From Prevotellaceae bacterium UBA1746 (GTDB lineage: Bacteria > Bacteroidota > Bacteroidia > Bacteroidales > Bacteroidaceae): a DNA stretch of 64,000 bases. This document shows, one piece after another, positions 22,873 to 32,057 of the stretch. The position numbers were made by a program, and so were the translations under genes. The stretch spans positions 1-64,000 of the forward strand of contig CAJPJR010000004.1 of NCBI GenBank assembly GCA_905369775.1. The letters are read 5' to 3'. The notes below the pieces were generated by a model, which ran no database searches, was not told where the DNA came from, and saw nothing but the letters and a program-made list of their open reading frames with translations. Numbering within the stretch: position 1 is the stretch's first letter; each line of letters opens with the position of its first letter.

Positions 22873-25560
22873 TTAATTTCCGATCTCGAAAGTGGGCGCA
22901 ATGCGCTTGAGCAGCACCTGATAGTGGGCGCGGAGCACTTCGTCCTTGGTCGACTTGACGGCCGAACGCAGGAGGTCGCGGGTGCGGAGGGCGAAGTAGT
23001 AGAGCGTCTGATCGGAGCGGTTGATCATGTTGGCCCAGATGTCGCCGGGTTCGCCGTAGGCCTTACCGAAAGTGGCGAAGGCCGTTTGTGCGTTGAGGGC
23101 GGCGCCGCTGAGGGCTTCGGGGGTCTGGCCGTGATCGTGGCCGCAGAGCATGCCGTCGACGGCCGGTGCGGTGGCGGCGAAGGGATTGGCGTCGTTGTCG
23201 CCGCGGAGCAGACGTTGCACTTCTTCGGCCGATTGCGGACGGAAGTCCTTGGCGGCGAGACCTACCTTGGCGGCCGGCTCGTTGCCGATGTTGCTAATGT
23301 TCGAAAGCAGGTAGCGAACGTAGAGGTTCTGGAACTGCAGTTCCTCGGGCGTGAGGTTTTCTTTGCCGGCGAGGGTCTTTGCGAACACGTGGTTGTAGAC
23401 ATCGGTGGCGTACTCCGTGGGAGAGTAGGACGTGGAGTCGAGATAGTAGCTCAGGGCCAGGCGGGCGGTGTTGTTCATCGCCATGGCTTGGATGCTGGGC
23501 AGGAGACTCTTGAAGGGCATGCTGCCGGCACCGGGAAGTTTGGCCTCGAGGGCGGGGTTGCCGAGCGAGGTGAATTCGTCGGCGTAGCGGAGCATCCAGA
23601 GTGCCGAGGCGCGTTGCTGATCGTGGGGCACGACTTTGTAGCGCGGGAGGCCCGACTTTTCGCTGGTCTGGTAGAGGTAGATGCCGGCTACGTTGAGATG
23701 AACGTGGTTGGCGTAGCGGAAAGCTTGGCTGAGTGCCTGGCGATAGAGCGTGCCCTTGGCCTCGTTGCTGTCGTCGTCCTTGATCCAGGAATCGAGGTGG
23801 GAGACGATGTACTTCAGGTTGCGGACGCCGTACTCACTGGCCTTGACGGGATCGTTGCCGAGGGACTCTTCGATGGCAGAGGGGTCGCGCACGGGCTGGT
23901 CTTGCTGGAGGCCGTAGCGATAGAGGGGATCGCCGGCGTGCGACTCGATGAGATCGCGCAATTTCTTGTTTTCGGCGATGTAGTCACCCTTGAGTTCGGG
24001 GAAAGCGCGGTAGGTCCAGTCGATGGCGTAGTAGTCGTAGATGCCGAGTGCGGGGGGATCGAGATTGGTGACGGGATCGCCGGGCTGCGCCACGTAGTTG
24101 TGGCGGGCATAGTCCATGATGGACGGCGTGGTGCCGTAGACATCGGTGAAGGTTTTCGAGCGAAGTGAGTCGACGGGATAGGCGAAAGAGGCGGCCATGT
24201 TGTGCATGAAACCGAGGGTGTGGCCGATTTCGTGCGCGATGACGTACTCAAGCGATTTGCGCATGGCTTCGTCGGGCATCTTCTTGGCGCGCACGGTGCT
24301 GTCGACCTGCGAGGTTTGGATGAAACGCCAGCTGTTGAGCACGGAAGCCACGCCGCGGTAGACGTAGACCGAGCCGTTGATGATTTCGCCCGTGCGGGGA
24401 TCGCTCCATGAGGGGCCCATGGCGTTCTCGACAGCGGTGGGCACGTAGCGCAGGCAGGAGTATTCGAGGTTGTCGGGGTCGAATTGCGGATCTTCCTTGG
24501 CCGTGGGGTAGTCGCGAACCTGGATGACGTCTTTGAAACCGATGCGCTCGAAGGCCTTGTTCCAACGGAGCACGCCGACGCGGATGGCTTGTTTCCACAG
24601 ATCGGGGAAGCCGGGATCGACGTAGTAGACGATGTGCTTCTTGGGAGCCACGAGACGGCCGGCCATGTAGGCGGCGGTGTCGGCAGGTTCGACGCGCCAG
24701 CGGCGCACGAAGGTGGTGTTTTCGATGCGCTTGTCGTTGTCGAAGATGTATTTGTTGGTGAGGAAGAGGCCGATGCGGGTGTCGGAGAGACGCGGCACCA
24801 TGGGGTGCTCGGGAAGGGCCATGAGGGTGTAGTTCACTCCGATGGTGATGGGATAATCGGAGGCGACTGTGCCCCGTTCGCTGCGGATGTCGGCGCTGTA
24901 GCTGCGTTCGACCGTCACACTGGCGTTGGTCTTAAAACTTTTGAGGGTTTTGATGTGCGTGAGGTCGTCGTCCAAATTGGTGTTGACCGAGAGGCCGTTC
25001 ATGTCGTCGCCGATGACGGGGAAGAACTTGTTGTCCTTGAGAAAGAACGAGGAGGCATCGATGAGCACCGAGGCGCTGTCCTTGCTCCAGCCCTTGACGG
25101 GGAAGGAGAGGAAGGAGAGGTTGGTGTAGTTGTCCTTGGCGCTGCGCTGCACGGCGGCGTTGGGCGTGGGAAGCAGGAAGTCGGTGTTGACGAGATCCAT
25201 GACCACGACGCTGTCCTTGCGCACGAAGCGGAAGTGGACGGGGTTGCTGTTGCGGAAACCCACGGTGCCGAGGCTGGCATTGGACACGGACGAAAGCGTG
25301 ACCCCGAGCAGGAAGTCCTTGCCGAGGGTGGCTTTGGGGAGTTCGATGTAGAGTTTGCCGTCGGCCTTGTGGAGAGTGAGAAGAGGGCCGGCCGCTGTGG
25401 TGACGGGCTGGTCGGTGAGGATCTTTTCGTAGCTCGTCTTTTGAGGGGCTTTCTTCTCAGTTTTTTTCTTGTGTAGGAAGCTGAAGATGCCCGCTTCGGC
25501 CGGTTGGACGGCAAAGAGCGAAGCGGCCAGGAAGAGCGTCCCGAGGAGATATTTATTCAT
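22873..25560 (-). CDS. zinc-dependent metalloprotease, DUF5117/DUF5118 type (paralogue A)
   Basis: This 895-residue protein has a signal peptide (cleavage after AEA) and a Lys-rich linker. A DUF5118-like N-terminal segment leads into the DUF5117-type central domain. The metzincin zinc motif HEIGHTLGFMH (residues 443-453; ligands His443, His447, His453, catalytic Glu444) is followed by NMAAS and, about 30 residues on, SIMDYARHNYVAQP with the Met-turn methionine. It is probably a periplasmic or surface peptidase. It starts 12 bases after a paralogue in the SusC/SusD locus, which suggests that it trims peptides for import. The substrate cannot be read from the sequence. Confidence 0.88.
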   Translation of the reverse strand: MNKYLLGTLFLAASLFAVQPAEAGIFSFLHKKKTEKKAPQKTSYEKILTDQPVTTAAGPLLTLHKADGKLYIELPKATLGKDFLLGVTLSSVSNASLGTVGFRNSNPVHFRFVRKDSVVVMDLVNTDFLLPTPNAAVQRSAKDNYTNLSFLSFPVKGWSKDSASVLIDASSFFLKDNKFFPVIGDDMNGLSVNTNLDDDLTHIKTLKSFKTNASVTVERSYSADIRSERGTVASDYPITIGVNYTLMALPEHPMVPRLSDTRIGLFLTNKYIFDNDKRIENTTFVRRWRVEPADTAAYMAGRLVAPKKHIVYYVDPGFPDLWKQAIRVGVLRWNKAFERIGFKDVIQVRDYPTAKEDPQFDPDNLEYSCLRYVPTAVENAMGPSWSDPRTGEIINGSVYVYRGVASVLNSWRFIQTSQVDSTVRAKKMPDEAMRKSLEYVIAHEIGHTLGFMHNMAASFAYPVDSLRSKTFTDVYGTTPSIMDYARHNYVAQPGDPVTNLDPPALGIYDYYAIDWTYRAFPELKGDYIAENKKLRDLIESHAGDPLYRYGLQQDQPVRDPSAIEESLGNDPVKASEYGVRNLKYIVSHLDSWIKDDDSNEAKGTLYRQALSQAFRYANHVHLNVAGIYLYQTSEKSGLPRYKVVPHDQQRASALWMLRYADEFTSLGNPALEAKLPGAGSMPFKSLLPSIQAMAMNNTARLALSYYLDSTSYSPTEYATDVYNHVFAKTLAGKENLTPEELQFQNLYVRYLLSNISNIGNEPAAKVGLAAKDFRPQSAEEVQRLLRGDNDANPFAATAPAVDGMLCGHDHGQTPEALSGAALNAQTAFATFGKAYGEPGDIWANMINRSDQTLYYFALRTRDLLRSAVKSTKDEVLRAHYQVLLKRIAPTFEIGN

Positions 25561-25572
25561 GAGCGGTGGGGC

Positions 25573-28188
25573 TTATTTCTTGTCGTCGAGTGCTTTGTCG
25601 ATCTTGTTGAGCAGGATCGTGTAGTGGGCTTTGAGGTCGGGGGTGCCGGCCGATGCGGCGCGGCGGGCCACTACGGGACGCAGTTTGACGAGTGCGGCTT
25701 GATAGTAGAGATCGGAATTGTCGTGGCTCGTGATGCTGAACGCAGGATAGGGGCTCTGTCCGGGATTGCCGAATTGCACATTCTCGGAAAGGAGCTGCGA
25801 TTTCAGTTCGGCGGGAACGGTGCCGAAGCGGTTGACGAGATCGAAGTAGACATCGGTGGCATCGCTCGAGGTCAAGGCGGCGGGCACACTGGGAGCGGCC
25901 TTCGACGAACCGCCGCTCACGGCTGCGCCGGCTTGGTTGAGGAAGGTTTGTTCCATGAGCTGCTCAATGTGGCTGGGCGTGCGGCCGGCGAGCGTGGAGG
26001 CGAAGGTTTGGGCGTAGAGATCGTCGAAGTATTCGCGCAGGGTGTAGCTCTTGGGGTCGAGCGTCTGGGCCATGATGACGCGGGCGCGGACATTGAAGAG
26101 GTCGCCGATGAGGAATTCGAGCAACTGGTCGTAGTAGCTCACAGCCATGTAGTCTTTTCGCTCGGCTTTGCGGTCGGCGTGGTCCGTGAAGTGCTTGGTT
26201 TCGTTGAGCGCCCAGAGGAAGGCTTCGCGCTGGCGGGCTTTGGGGAGCACTTTGTAGGGCGGGATGCCGGAACTTTCCTTGGCCGTGTTGCAAACGATGC
26301 CGCCCACGAGGTTGAGCACGTTCTTGAAATAGCCGTGATATTGCTTGGCGATGGCGAGATTGAGGGCGTTCTTCTTGCGACTGTCTTCATCGTCTTTGAT
26401 CCACGTGGCGAGGTTGCGCTGGATGCCGGCGAGGTTGCGCTTGCCGTATTCGGCGCCCTTGATGGGATCGTTGCCGAGGTCTTCGGCAATGACGGTGGGA
26501 TCGATGGCGCGCTGCTGGGTGGGCATGTAGCGCAGGTAGGGATTCTTCACGGCCTTGTCGGTCATGGCTTCGATGGCCTTGGTTTCGTCGTCGAGTTTAC
26601 CGGCATACTGGGGATAGTAGCGGTAGTTCCAGTCGATGGCAAAGTAGTCGTATTCGCCGAGCTCGGGGGGCGTGAGGCGTACGCCCTTGTCGCCGGGCTG
26701 GGCTACGTAGTTGAAGCGGGCGTAGTCCATGATGGAGGGCGTGGTGCCGTGCTTGCGGGTGAAAGCGGCGTTGCGCAGCGAATCGGTGGCGAAGGCGGCA
26801 GAAGCGGCCATGTTGTGTTCGAGACCGAGTGTGTGGCCGACTTCGTGTGCCACGGCGTAGGCCAGCGCTTGCTGGAAGATGGGCGTGGGAAGACTGTCGG
26901 CGCGCACGGCGGCGTCGACGTTGGCCGTCTGCACGAAGCGCCATTTATATAAGAGGTCTTCGATGTTGTTGTAGACGATGACCGAGGCGTTGATGATTTC
27001 GCCCGTGGCGGGGTCTACCCACGAGGGACCCATGGCGTTTTCTTCGGCATTGGGGACGTAGCGAATGCAGGAGTAGGCGAGGTTGTCGGGATCGAACTGC
27101 GGATCTTCCTTGGCGGTGGGGAAATCGCGCACTTGGACTGCATTCTTGAAGCCGATTTTCTCAAAAGCCTTGTTCCAACGCAGCACGCCTTCGCGGATGG
27201 GCTGTTGCCAGGTGGCGGGGAAGTTGGGATCGACGTAGAAGACGATGGGGCGCTTGGGCTCTACGAGACGGCCGGCGGCGTAGTCGGCATTTTTCTTGGG
27301 CTCGAGGCGCCAGCGGTGGGCGAGATAGACGTTGCGGGCGCGGTCGGCGGCGCTGTTGATGTCATATTTCACCGAATTGAAGATGCCTACGCGGGCATCG
27401 GCCACGCGGGGTGTCATTTTCTCTTCGGGCAAGAGGAGAAGAGAGTAGGTGACATCGACCGTGGTGGGGGCGTCGCGCTGCAAATAGAAGATGTTCATGA
27501 TCGAGGCGCTGAGCTTGTAGTTCTGCTCGACCTTGATGCTGACGTTGTTGTCGAAGGCTTTGAGTTGCTTGACGAAGGTTAGGCCGTTGTCGGGGCTGCC
27601 TTTGAGCGTGAAGTTGCCCGACTTGGGCGGGATGATGCCCAGGCGCGAGTTGCCGGTGCCCAGCAAGGAGGTGACATCGATGAGCACAGCGGTGCTATCG
27701 GCGTTGAAGGCCTTGATTTCGAACGAGGCAAAAGCGGGATCGCGGTAGTTGAGCTCGAGAACTTTGCGTTCGCGGGCGTCGAGATCGTGATCGTAGACTA
27801 CGGTGTTGGGGGTTTTGGCGACGATGCTGCTGTCTTGGCGCTCGAAACGAAGGTGGATAGGCTTCGAATTCTTCATGCCGACGCTCAGATAGGTGGGGTC
27901 GGACACGGCGGAAATGGTGGCGCCGAGGAGCATGTCGCGGCCCAAATACTTGAGAGGAAGCTCGAAGTAGACCTTTCCGTCGGTCTTGTAGAGCGTGATG
28001 AACTTGCTTTTGGCTGAATCGTATTTCTTTTTCTCGAAAAACTTGGCGATTTTGTCTTTGGAGTCCTTCGAGACGTTGTCGGACAGGGTGACTTTCTTGT
28101 CGTCGGGCGAGATGGCGAAGGCAGAATGGGGCACGCCAACGGCAAGGGCGGACGAAGCGATCAAGAACTGGAGGAGAGTGTTCCGCAT
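25573..28188 (-). CDS. zinc-dependent metalloprotease, DUF5117/DUF5118 type (paralogue B)
   Basis: This 871-residue paralogue of the next gene has a signal peptide (residues about 1-25, AFA). Its zinc motif is HEVGHTLGLEH (residues 448-458; Glu449 catalytic), again followed by NMAAS and the Met-turn stretch SIMDYARFNYVAQP. The DUF5117 core includes the conserved stretch beginning FYVDPNFPATWQQPIREGVL, a little over 300 residues from the start. It lies 165 bases behind the PKD-like lipoprotein gene, with a strong hairpin between them, and 12 bases before paralogue A. The two proteases were probably produced by tandem duplication and are made together. Confidence 0.88.
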   Translation of the reverse strand: MRNTLLQFLIASSALAVGVPHSAFAISPDDKKVTLSDNVSKDSKDKIAKFFEKKKYDSAKSKFITLYKTDGKVYFELPLKYLGRDMLLGATISAVSDPTYLSVGMKNSKPIHLRFERQDSSIVAKTPNTVVYDHDLDARERKVLELNYRDPAFASFEIKAFNADSTAVLIDVTSLLGTGNSRLGIIPPKSGNFTLKGSPDNGLTFVKQLKAFDNNVSIKVEQNYKLSASIMNIFYLQRDAPTTVDVTYSLLLLPEEKMTPRVADARVGIFNSVKYDINSAADRARNVYLAHRWRLEPKKNADYAAGRLVEPKRPIVFYVDPNFPATWQQPIREGVLRWNKAFEKIGFKNAVQVRDFPTAKEDPQFDPDNLAYSCIRYVPNAEENAMGPSWVDPATGEIINASVIVYNNIEDLLYKWRFVQTANVDAAVRADSLPTPIFQQALAYAVAHEVGHTLGLEHNMAASAAFATDSLRNAAFTRKHGTTPSIMDYARFNYVAQPGDKGVRLTPPELGEYDYFAIDWNYRYYPQYAGKLDDETKAIEAMTDKAVKNPYLRYMPTQQRAIDPTVIAEDLGNDPIKGAEYGKRNLAGIQRNLATWIKDDEDSRKKNALNLAIAKQYHGYFKNVLNLVGGIVCNTAKESSGIPPYKVLPKARQREAFLWALNETKHFTDHADRKAERKDYMAVSYYDQLLEFLIGDLFNVRARVIMAQTLDPKSYTLREYFDDLYAQTFASTLAGRTPSHIEQLMEQTFLNQAGAAVSGGSSKAAPSVPAALTSSDATDVYFDLVNRFGTVPAELKSQLLSENVQFGNPGQSPYPAFSITSHDNSDLYYQAALVKLRPVVARRAASAGTPDLKAHYTILLNKIDKALDDKK

Positions 28189-28260
28189 TGTCTGGTTTTA
28201 ATGTGTTTGTGAATAATTCTTTTGTGCTGAAGTGTAGAAACACAAAAGCCTTACGCCGTT

Positions 28261-28311
28261 GCTCCGATGCGTCGTTTCCCCATTTTTGACAGGGAAACGG
28301 CGCATGCGGAG
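28261..28311 (-). promoter_or_regulatory. intra-operon hairpin between lipoprotein and protease genes
   Basis: CTCCGATGCGTCGTTTCCC (28262-28280) pairs with GGGAAACGGCGCATGCGGAG (28292-28311) with one bulged base and wobble pairs, giving a stem of about 19 bp. On the minus strand no T run follows directly, so it looks more like an mRNA-stabilising or processing element than a terminator. Confidence 0.5.
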
Positions 28312-28353
28312 GGAGACGTAAAACTTTATTGACCGTTTATGGCCGTGTGCGTG

Positions 28354-29811
28354 TTAGAAGCGCAAGGCAAGTTGTCGAATCATGCCGGTGACGTTGGATT
28401 TCTTCCAGACGCGTGCGCGTTTGTTGAGGTCGAAGCAATAGATGTTGCCGGTCTTTGTCGTAGGATTGTTGGCGGCAACGTAGAGATATTGGTCGTCTTG
28501 CGAGACGACGAGGCTCGAAATTTCTTCGCCGCTGTCGCAAGTGAGCGTGGGAGCGGTGGGGAAATTACCTTTCGAGAGCACGCTGTAAGCATAAAGTGCG
28601 TTGCCCGAAGAGTAATACATGAGGTTGGTGCTCGGGATGCCCACGACTTGTGAGTTGTCCTTCACGCCGGCGGTGGCAGGAACGGCACCGATGTACTTCA
28701 ACTCGGGGTCGTAGTTGCGCGTCCTGGAGTTGGCGTCGTAAGCACCGGGGTTGATCCACACGTGATAGTAGGAGGAAGTGAGCGTGTCCTTGAGCAGCAT
28801 GGCGATTTCATGGTAATTGTCGACCATGCCCATGCCGATAAGGCGCTTGCCTGCGAAGTCCGTATCGTAAAGTGTGCGGAATCGCTTGTTGTCGTCGCGC
28901 TCGTTTTCGGCGAATACGACGAAGCGGCCTTTGTTATTGTCGTAGAAAGCGGTGCCGTTGTAGTATTCGTCGGCACTGCGGGCCCAACTTACGGCTTGCG
29001 GCGCGAGGGAATAATCCTGGATCACGCGCGACATGCGCTGATTGTTGAAGTTGGTGAGCAGCACACTTCGGGTCGAATTGGAAATGGTGGAGAAGGTGCC
29101 GTTCTCAATTACGTAGATGACGCTACCGATGTTGGGGCTTGTGGAGCGACCCGAGCGGCTTCCCGTGAGGAAGGCGGCGGTTTTCGTTCCTTCGTTGTAG
29201 CCCAACACACTCATGGTGTTGCCGTCGAGCTTGTAAATGCGGCTCGGCGAACCGACAGATACGAACACGTCTTGTTTACCCAGCGACTTGGTGACGGTGA
29301 GTGCCTGGGGATTGCCCTCAAGGTGCTGACCGGGATTGTTTTTCGCGAAGACATCGCTTTCCGGTTGGCGACCGTCGAGAGGAATGTAGGACAATTGCGT
29401 GCTGTCGCCCGAAGCGGCCACTGCATAGAGCCCGCCGCGGTAGGAATACTGCACGTTGAGGCGGAATTGCTTGTAGTAAGTGGCGTCTTCGTTGCTGATT
29501 TTCAGGCGGCAAATGAAAGAACCGTAGTTTTTGCACACGTAGGCCAAGTCTTTCTCGTTGGAAACGACTTTTCCGTTCACTTCCCACTGATAAGACAGGG
29601 GCTTAGTGGCGTGTTCTTGCGTGACGGCGGGAGCTGCAATGCGCAAAGTGTCCCAGTTGTCCACGTTGTAGACGTCTTCCACCGTTTGGGCGGCGGAGAT
29701 GAGGGAGAGCGGTTTGTTGCCCTCTTGAGAATCGTCGGAAATGCACGACGACAGACACGGTACCAGGGCGACGCCCAGGGCAAACGTGTGAAGAATCGAA
29801 AGATGTTTCAT
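28354..29811 (-). CDS. PKD-like family surface lipoprotein
   Basis: This 485-residue protein has a lipoprotein signal (lipobox LSSC at residue 23). An N-terminal PKD-like domain (LSYQWEVNGKVVSNEKDLAY, then GSFICRLKISNEDATYYKQF) is followed by a beta-propeller-like region. It matches the PKD-like lipoprotein family that recurs with SusC, SusD, DUF4843 and DUF5117 genes in Bacteroidota. It begins 17 bases after the DUF4843 gene. A surface role in holding ligand near the transporter is likely but is inferred from its neighbours. Confidence 0.82.
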   Translation of the reverse strand: MKHLSILHTFALGVALVPCLSSCISDDSQEGNKPLSLISAAQTVEDVYNVDNWDTLRIAAPAVTQEHATKPLSYQWEVNGKVVSNEKDLAYVCKNYGSFICRLKISNEDATYYKQFRLNVQYSYRGGLYAVAASGDSTQLSYIPLDGRQPESDVFAKNNPGQHLEGNPQALTVTKSLGKQDVFVSVGSPSRIYKLDGNTMSVLGYNEGTKTAAFLTGSRSGRSTSPNIGSVIYVIENGTFSTISNSTRSVLLTNFNNQRMSRVIQDYSLAPQAVSWARSADEYYNGTAFYDNNKGRFVVFAENERDDNKRFRTLYDTDFAGKRLIGMGMVDNYHEIAMLLKDTLTSSYYHVWINPGAYDANSRTRNYDPELKYIGAVPATAGVKDNSQVVGIPSTNLMYYSSGNALYAYSVLSKGNFPTAPTLTCDSGEEISSLVVSQDDQYLYVAANNPTTKTGNIYCFDLNKRARVWKKSNVTGMIRQLALRF

Positions 29812-29828
29812 GACTTCGCGGCGATTAC

Positions 29829-30572
29829 TTATTGATACGGGTTGTAAAGTTGCTCTTTGCTCGGGAGCAGATTCTTATATTTATAATTGGGATCGGCCAT
29901 CAGCTTCTTCCAAACTTTGACAAAGTTGAGGAACAAGCGGTTGCCGTCCGTCGAAACGGCGCCCCAGAGTTTCTCTTCCGAGGAATCGTAGTAGGAAAGC
30001 ATCTCCAAATACTTGCGACGTTCGTAGCCGCCGAAGTAATATTCGAAGTATTGCCACATTAGCGGTTCTTCGAGCACGTTGTTGAAGGTGATTTTCACCG
30101 TGTTGTTGGTGGGGAAGCGCGTGCCGAGGGCGTTGTCGCTCTGCAAATGGAGGATGAGGCTCACTGTATCGCGGTCGATGGGGAGACTATCGCGGAGGAG
30201 CGTCACCGTCACTTCGCCGTTCACCGAGTCGGGGGCGATGCTGTAGGTCGAGGACAGGTCTTTATAGTGCACACCTGCCTTGGCTGTCGAGGCGGGATCC
30301 ACCGTAACTTTGAATTCCTGTGCCTTTTTGCTCGGGAGGCCCGAGAGGCGCACGGGAATGTGCACGGTTTGCGAAGTCATGCTCTCCGGTTGTGCGCCGA
30401 AAGAGTACTGACGCAAGGTATCGTCGGGGTTCTTGTAGTAGAAGTAAACGTTGTTTTGTCCGTGGTAGAACCCATCTTTGCTATATTCGTCGTCGTAGAC
30501 GATGCTTTCGCACGATCCCAGCGCCAAAGCAGCGAGGATCGGGACGAGAAGCGTGTAGATACATTTTTTCAT
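29829..30572 (-). CDS. DUF4843 domain lipoprotein
   Basis: This 247-residue protein has a lipoprotein signal (lipobox LGSC at residue 20) and the DUF4843 pattern: NNVYFYYKNPDDTLRQYSFG, then VHIPVRLSG and an Ig-like strand-rich domain that ends in a Trp-rich region (FEYYFGGYERRKYLEML). The family is an accessory surface lipoprotein of SusC/SusD loci with no assigned reaction. The gene lies 15 bases after susD and 17 bases before the PKD-like gene, within the same operon. Confidence 0.85.
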   Translation of the reverse strand: MKKCIYTLLVPILAALALGSCESIVYDDEYSKDGFYHGQNNVYFYYKNPDDTLRQYSFGAQPESMTSQTVHIPVRLSGLPSKKAQEFKVTVDPASTAKAGVHYKDLSSTYSIAPDSVNGEVTVTLLRDSLPIDRDTVSLILHLQSDNALGTRFPTNNTVKITFNNVLEEPLMWQYFEYYFGGYERRKYLEMLSYYDSSEEKLWGAVSTDGNRLFLNFVKVWKKLMADPNYKYKNLLPSKEQLYNPYQ

Positions 30573-30587
30573 GTCGGAGTGTGGGCT

Positions 30588-32036
30588 TTATTGTTGCTTA
30601 TTACCGAATTCCAATTCGCGTTCCGGACGCGGCAGCACGAAGATGCGCTCCTCGGGCTGGATGGTTTTGCGGCCGCGGATGTCGGTGAAGCTGCGGTTGA
30701 AGTGCTTCAGTGCGAAGAACACCTGACCTTCGCCCGGCATTTCGCGCATGCGTTCGGCCATGAGTTCCTTCTCGAAGCTTTCGCGATTGAGGAGTTTAGC
30801 GTCGTCGGCCGTGAGGGCTTTCAGTCCGCGGCTGGTGCGCACTGCATTCAGGGCGGCGAGCGCGCCGGCTTTGTCCTTATCGTAGATCGACTCGGCGAGA
30901 ATGTAGTACATCTCCGGCAGGCGAATCAGCGTCAACCCTTGGAGCGGAGCATTCTTGATTTCGCTTTCGTTGTTCACCAGACGTTGGAAAGTAAACGTCT
31001 GGCCATTCTGACGATAGAAGGAGGAGAAACGCAAATCGGTGTTGTCCGAAGCGAAAGAACTCGTTTCGTACACCTTATCCAAGTCTTGTCTGCCCTCAGT
31101 AAAGTTACCCGACGACTGAATGGCGCCGAAGAACGTGTTGTAGACCGACTGCGAGAGGCTATTATTATAGAGGCCGAAAATCATTTCGCCCTTGGCCGGG
31201 AAGCGGCGCACCTCGTTGAAGCGCGTGGAGGGGACGAGTGCGAAATTCTGCTTCGAGTTGATCACCCTACGAGCGTATTCTGCGGCCTTGTCATAGTCGC
31301 CCATGCTCCAATACACGCGCGCTTTCGTGGCATACACGGCATAGAGATTGAACTGGCGCGGACGGGCGTAGTCGTATTCGCTTTCGCGACCTTCGACATC
31401 GGTCATTGTTGTGTCGTTGCTCAGATATTTCTCCGCTTCATCCAGGTCAGCGAGGATGTGTTCGTAGGTTCCTTTGAGCGAATAGACCGTGCGGTTGGCC
31501 AGCGTGTAGGCATCGGAATAGGGCAAGCCATATTTCGCATTGGGGTTCTGGCGATAGTCCGGACAGTAGAGGCGAACCAGGTCAAAGTGCAGGAAAGCAC
31601 GCAGACCGTGGGCTTCGCCGCGCACCAAACGCAGGCTGGCGTCCGACGAATTGCGCTTGTCCAGGTTGGCCAACACGTTGTTCACGTAGGAAATGGCCTC
31701 ATATTGCGAAGACCAAATGTTGTCCACCGTCGAACGCACCTGCTGGTTCGTATAATCGTAGTTCAGAATTTCCGTATCGGTGTTGCTCGTGTTGAGATAA
31801 CCGAACAGCTGACCGAGTTTGTCGAGGAAACCGTAGGAAAGGTTCTCGCCGTAGAGTTTTGAGCTCGCCATGGTGCCGTAAACACCGTACATGGCATCGT
31901 AAAAACCTTGCGAGCGTTTGAACTGCACGTCTTCCGGGAGCTCACCCTTGGGCTGCACGTCGAGGAAATCGTTGCAAGAAGTGGCACCCAGCGTGAGCGA
32001 GGCCACGCACAGGGCTTGAAGTATTCTGTGGTTCAT
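30588..32036 (-). CDS. RagB/SusD family nutrient-binding outer-membrane lipoprotein
   Basis: This 482-residue protein has a lipoprotein signal (lipobox ATSC followed by NDFLDVQPKG, the classic SusD N terminus). TPR-type helices follow, with SEARGLRA-like stretches such as VRGEAHGLRAFLHFDLVRLY. The C-terminal region includes RLPEMYYILAESIY. SusD proteins form the lid of the SusC channel and capture the ligand. The gene starts 21 bases after susC. The neighbouring proteases suggest a peptide or protein ligand instead of a polysaccharide, since the locus has no glycoside hydrolase. Confidence 0.93.
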   Translation of the reverse strand: MNHRILQALCVASLTLGATSCNDFLDVQPKGELPEDVQFKRSQGFYDAMYGVYGTMASSKLYGENLSYGFLDKLGQLFGYLNTSNTDTEILNYDYTNQQVRSTVDNIWSSQYEAISYVNNVLANLDKRNSSDASLRLVRGEAHGLRAFLHFDLVRLYCPDYRQNPNAKYGLPYSDAYTLANRTVYSLKGTYEHILADLDEAEKYLSNDTTMTDVEGRESEYDYARPRQFNLYAVYATKARVYWSMGDYDKAAEYARRVINSKQNFALVPSTRFNEVRRFPAKGEMIFGLYNNSLSQSVYNTFFGAIQSSGNFTEGRQDLDKVYETSSFASDNTDLRFSSFYRQNGQTFTFQRLVNNESEIKNAPLQGLTLIRLPEMYYILAESIYDKDKAGALAALNAVRTSRGLKALTADDAKLLNRESFEKELMAERMREMPGEGQVFFALKHFNRSFTDIRGRKTIQPEERIFVLPRPERELEFGNKQQ

Positions 32037-32057
32037 GTGTCGGAAGTGCAATAAGGG

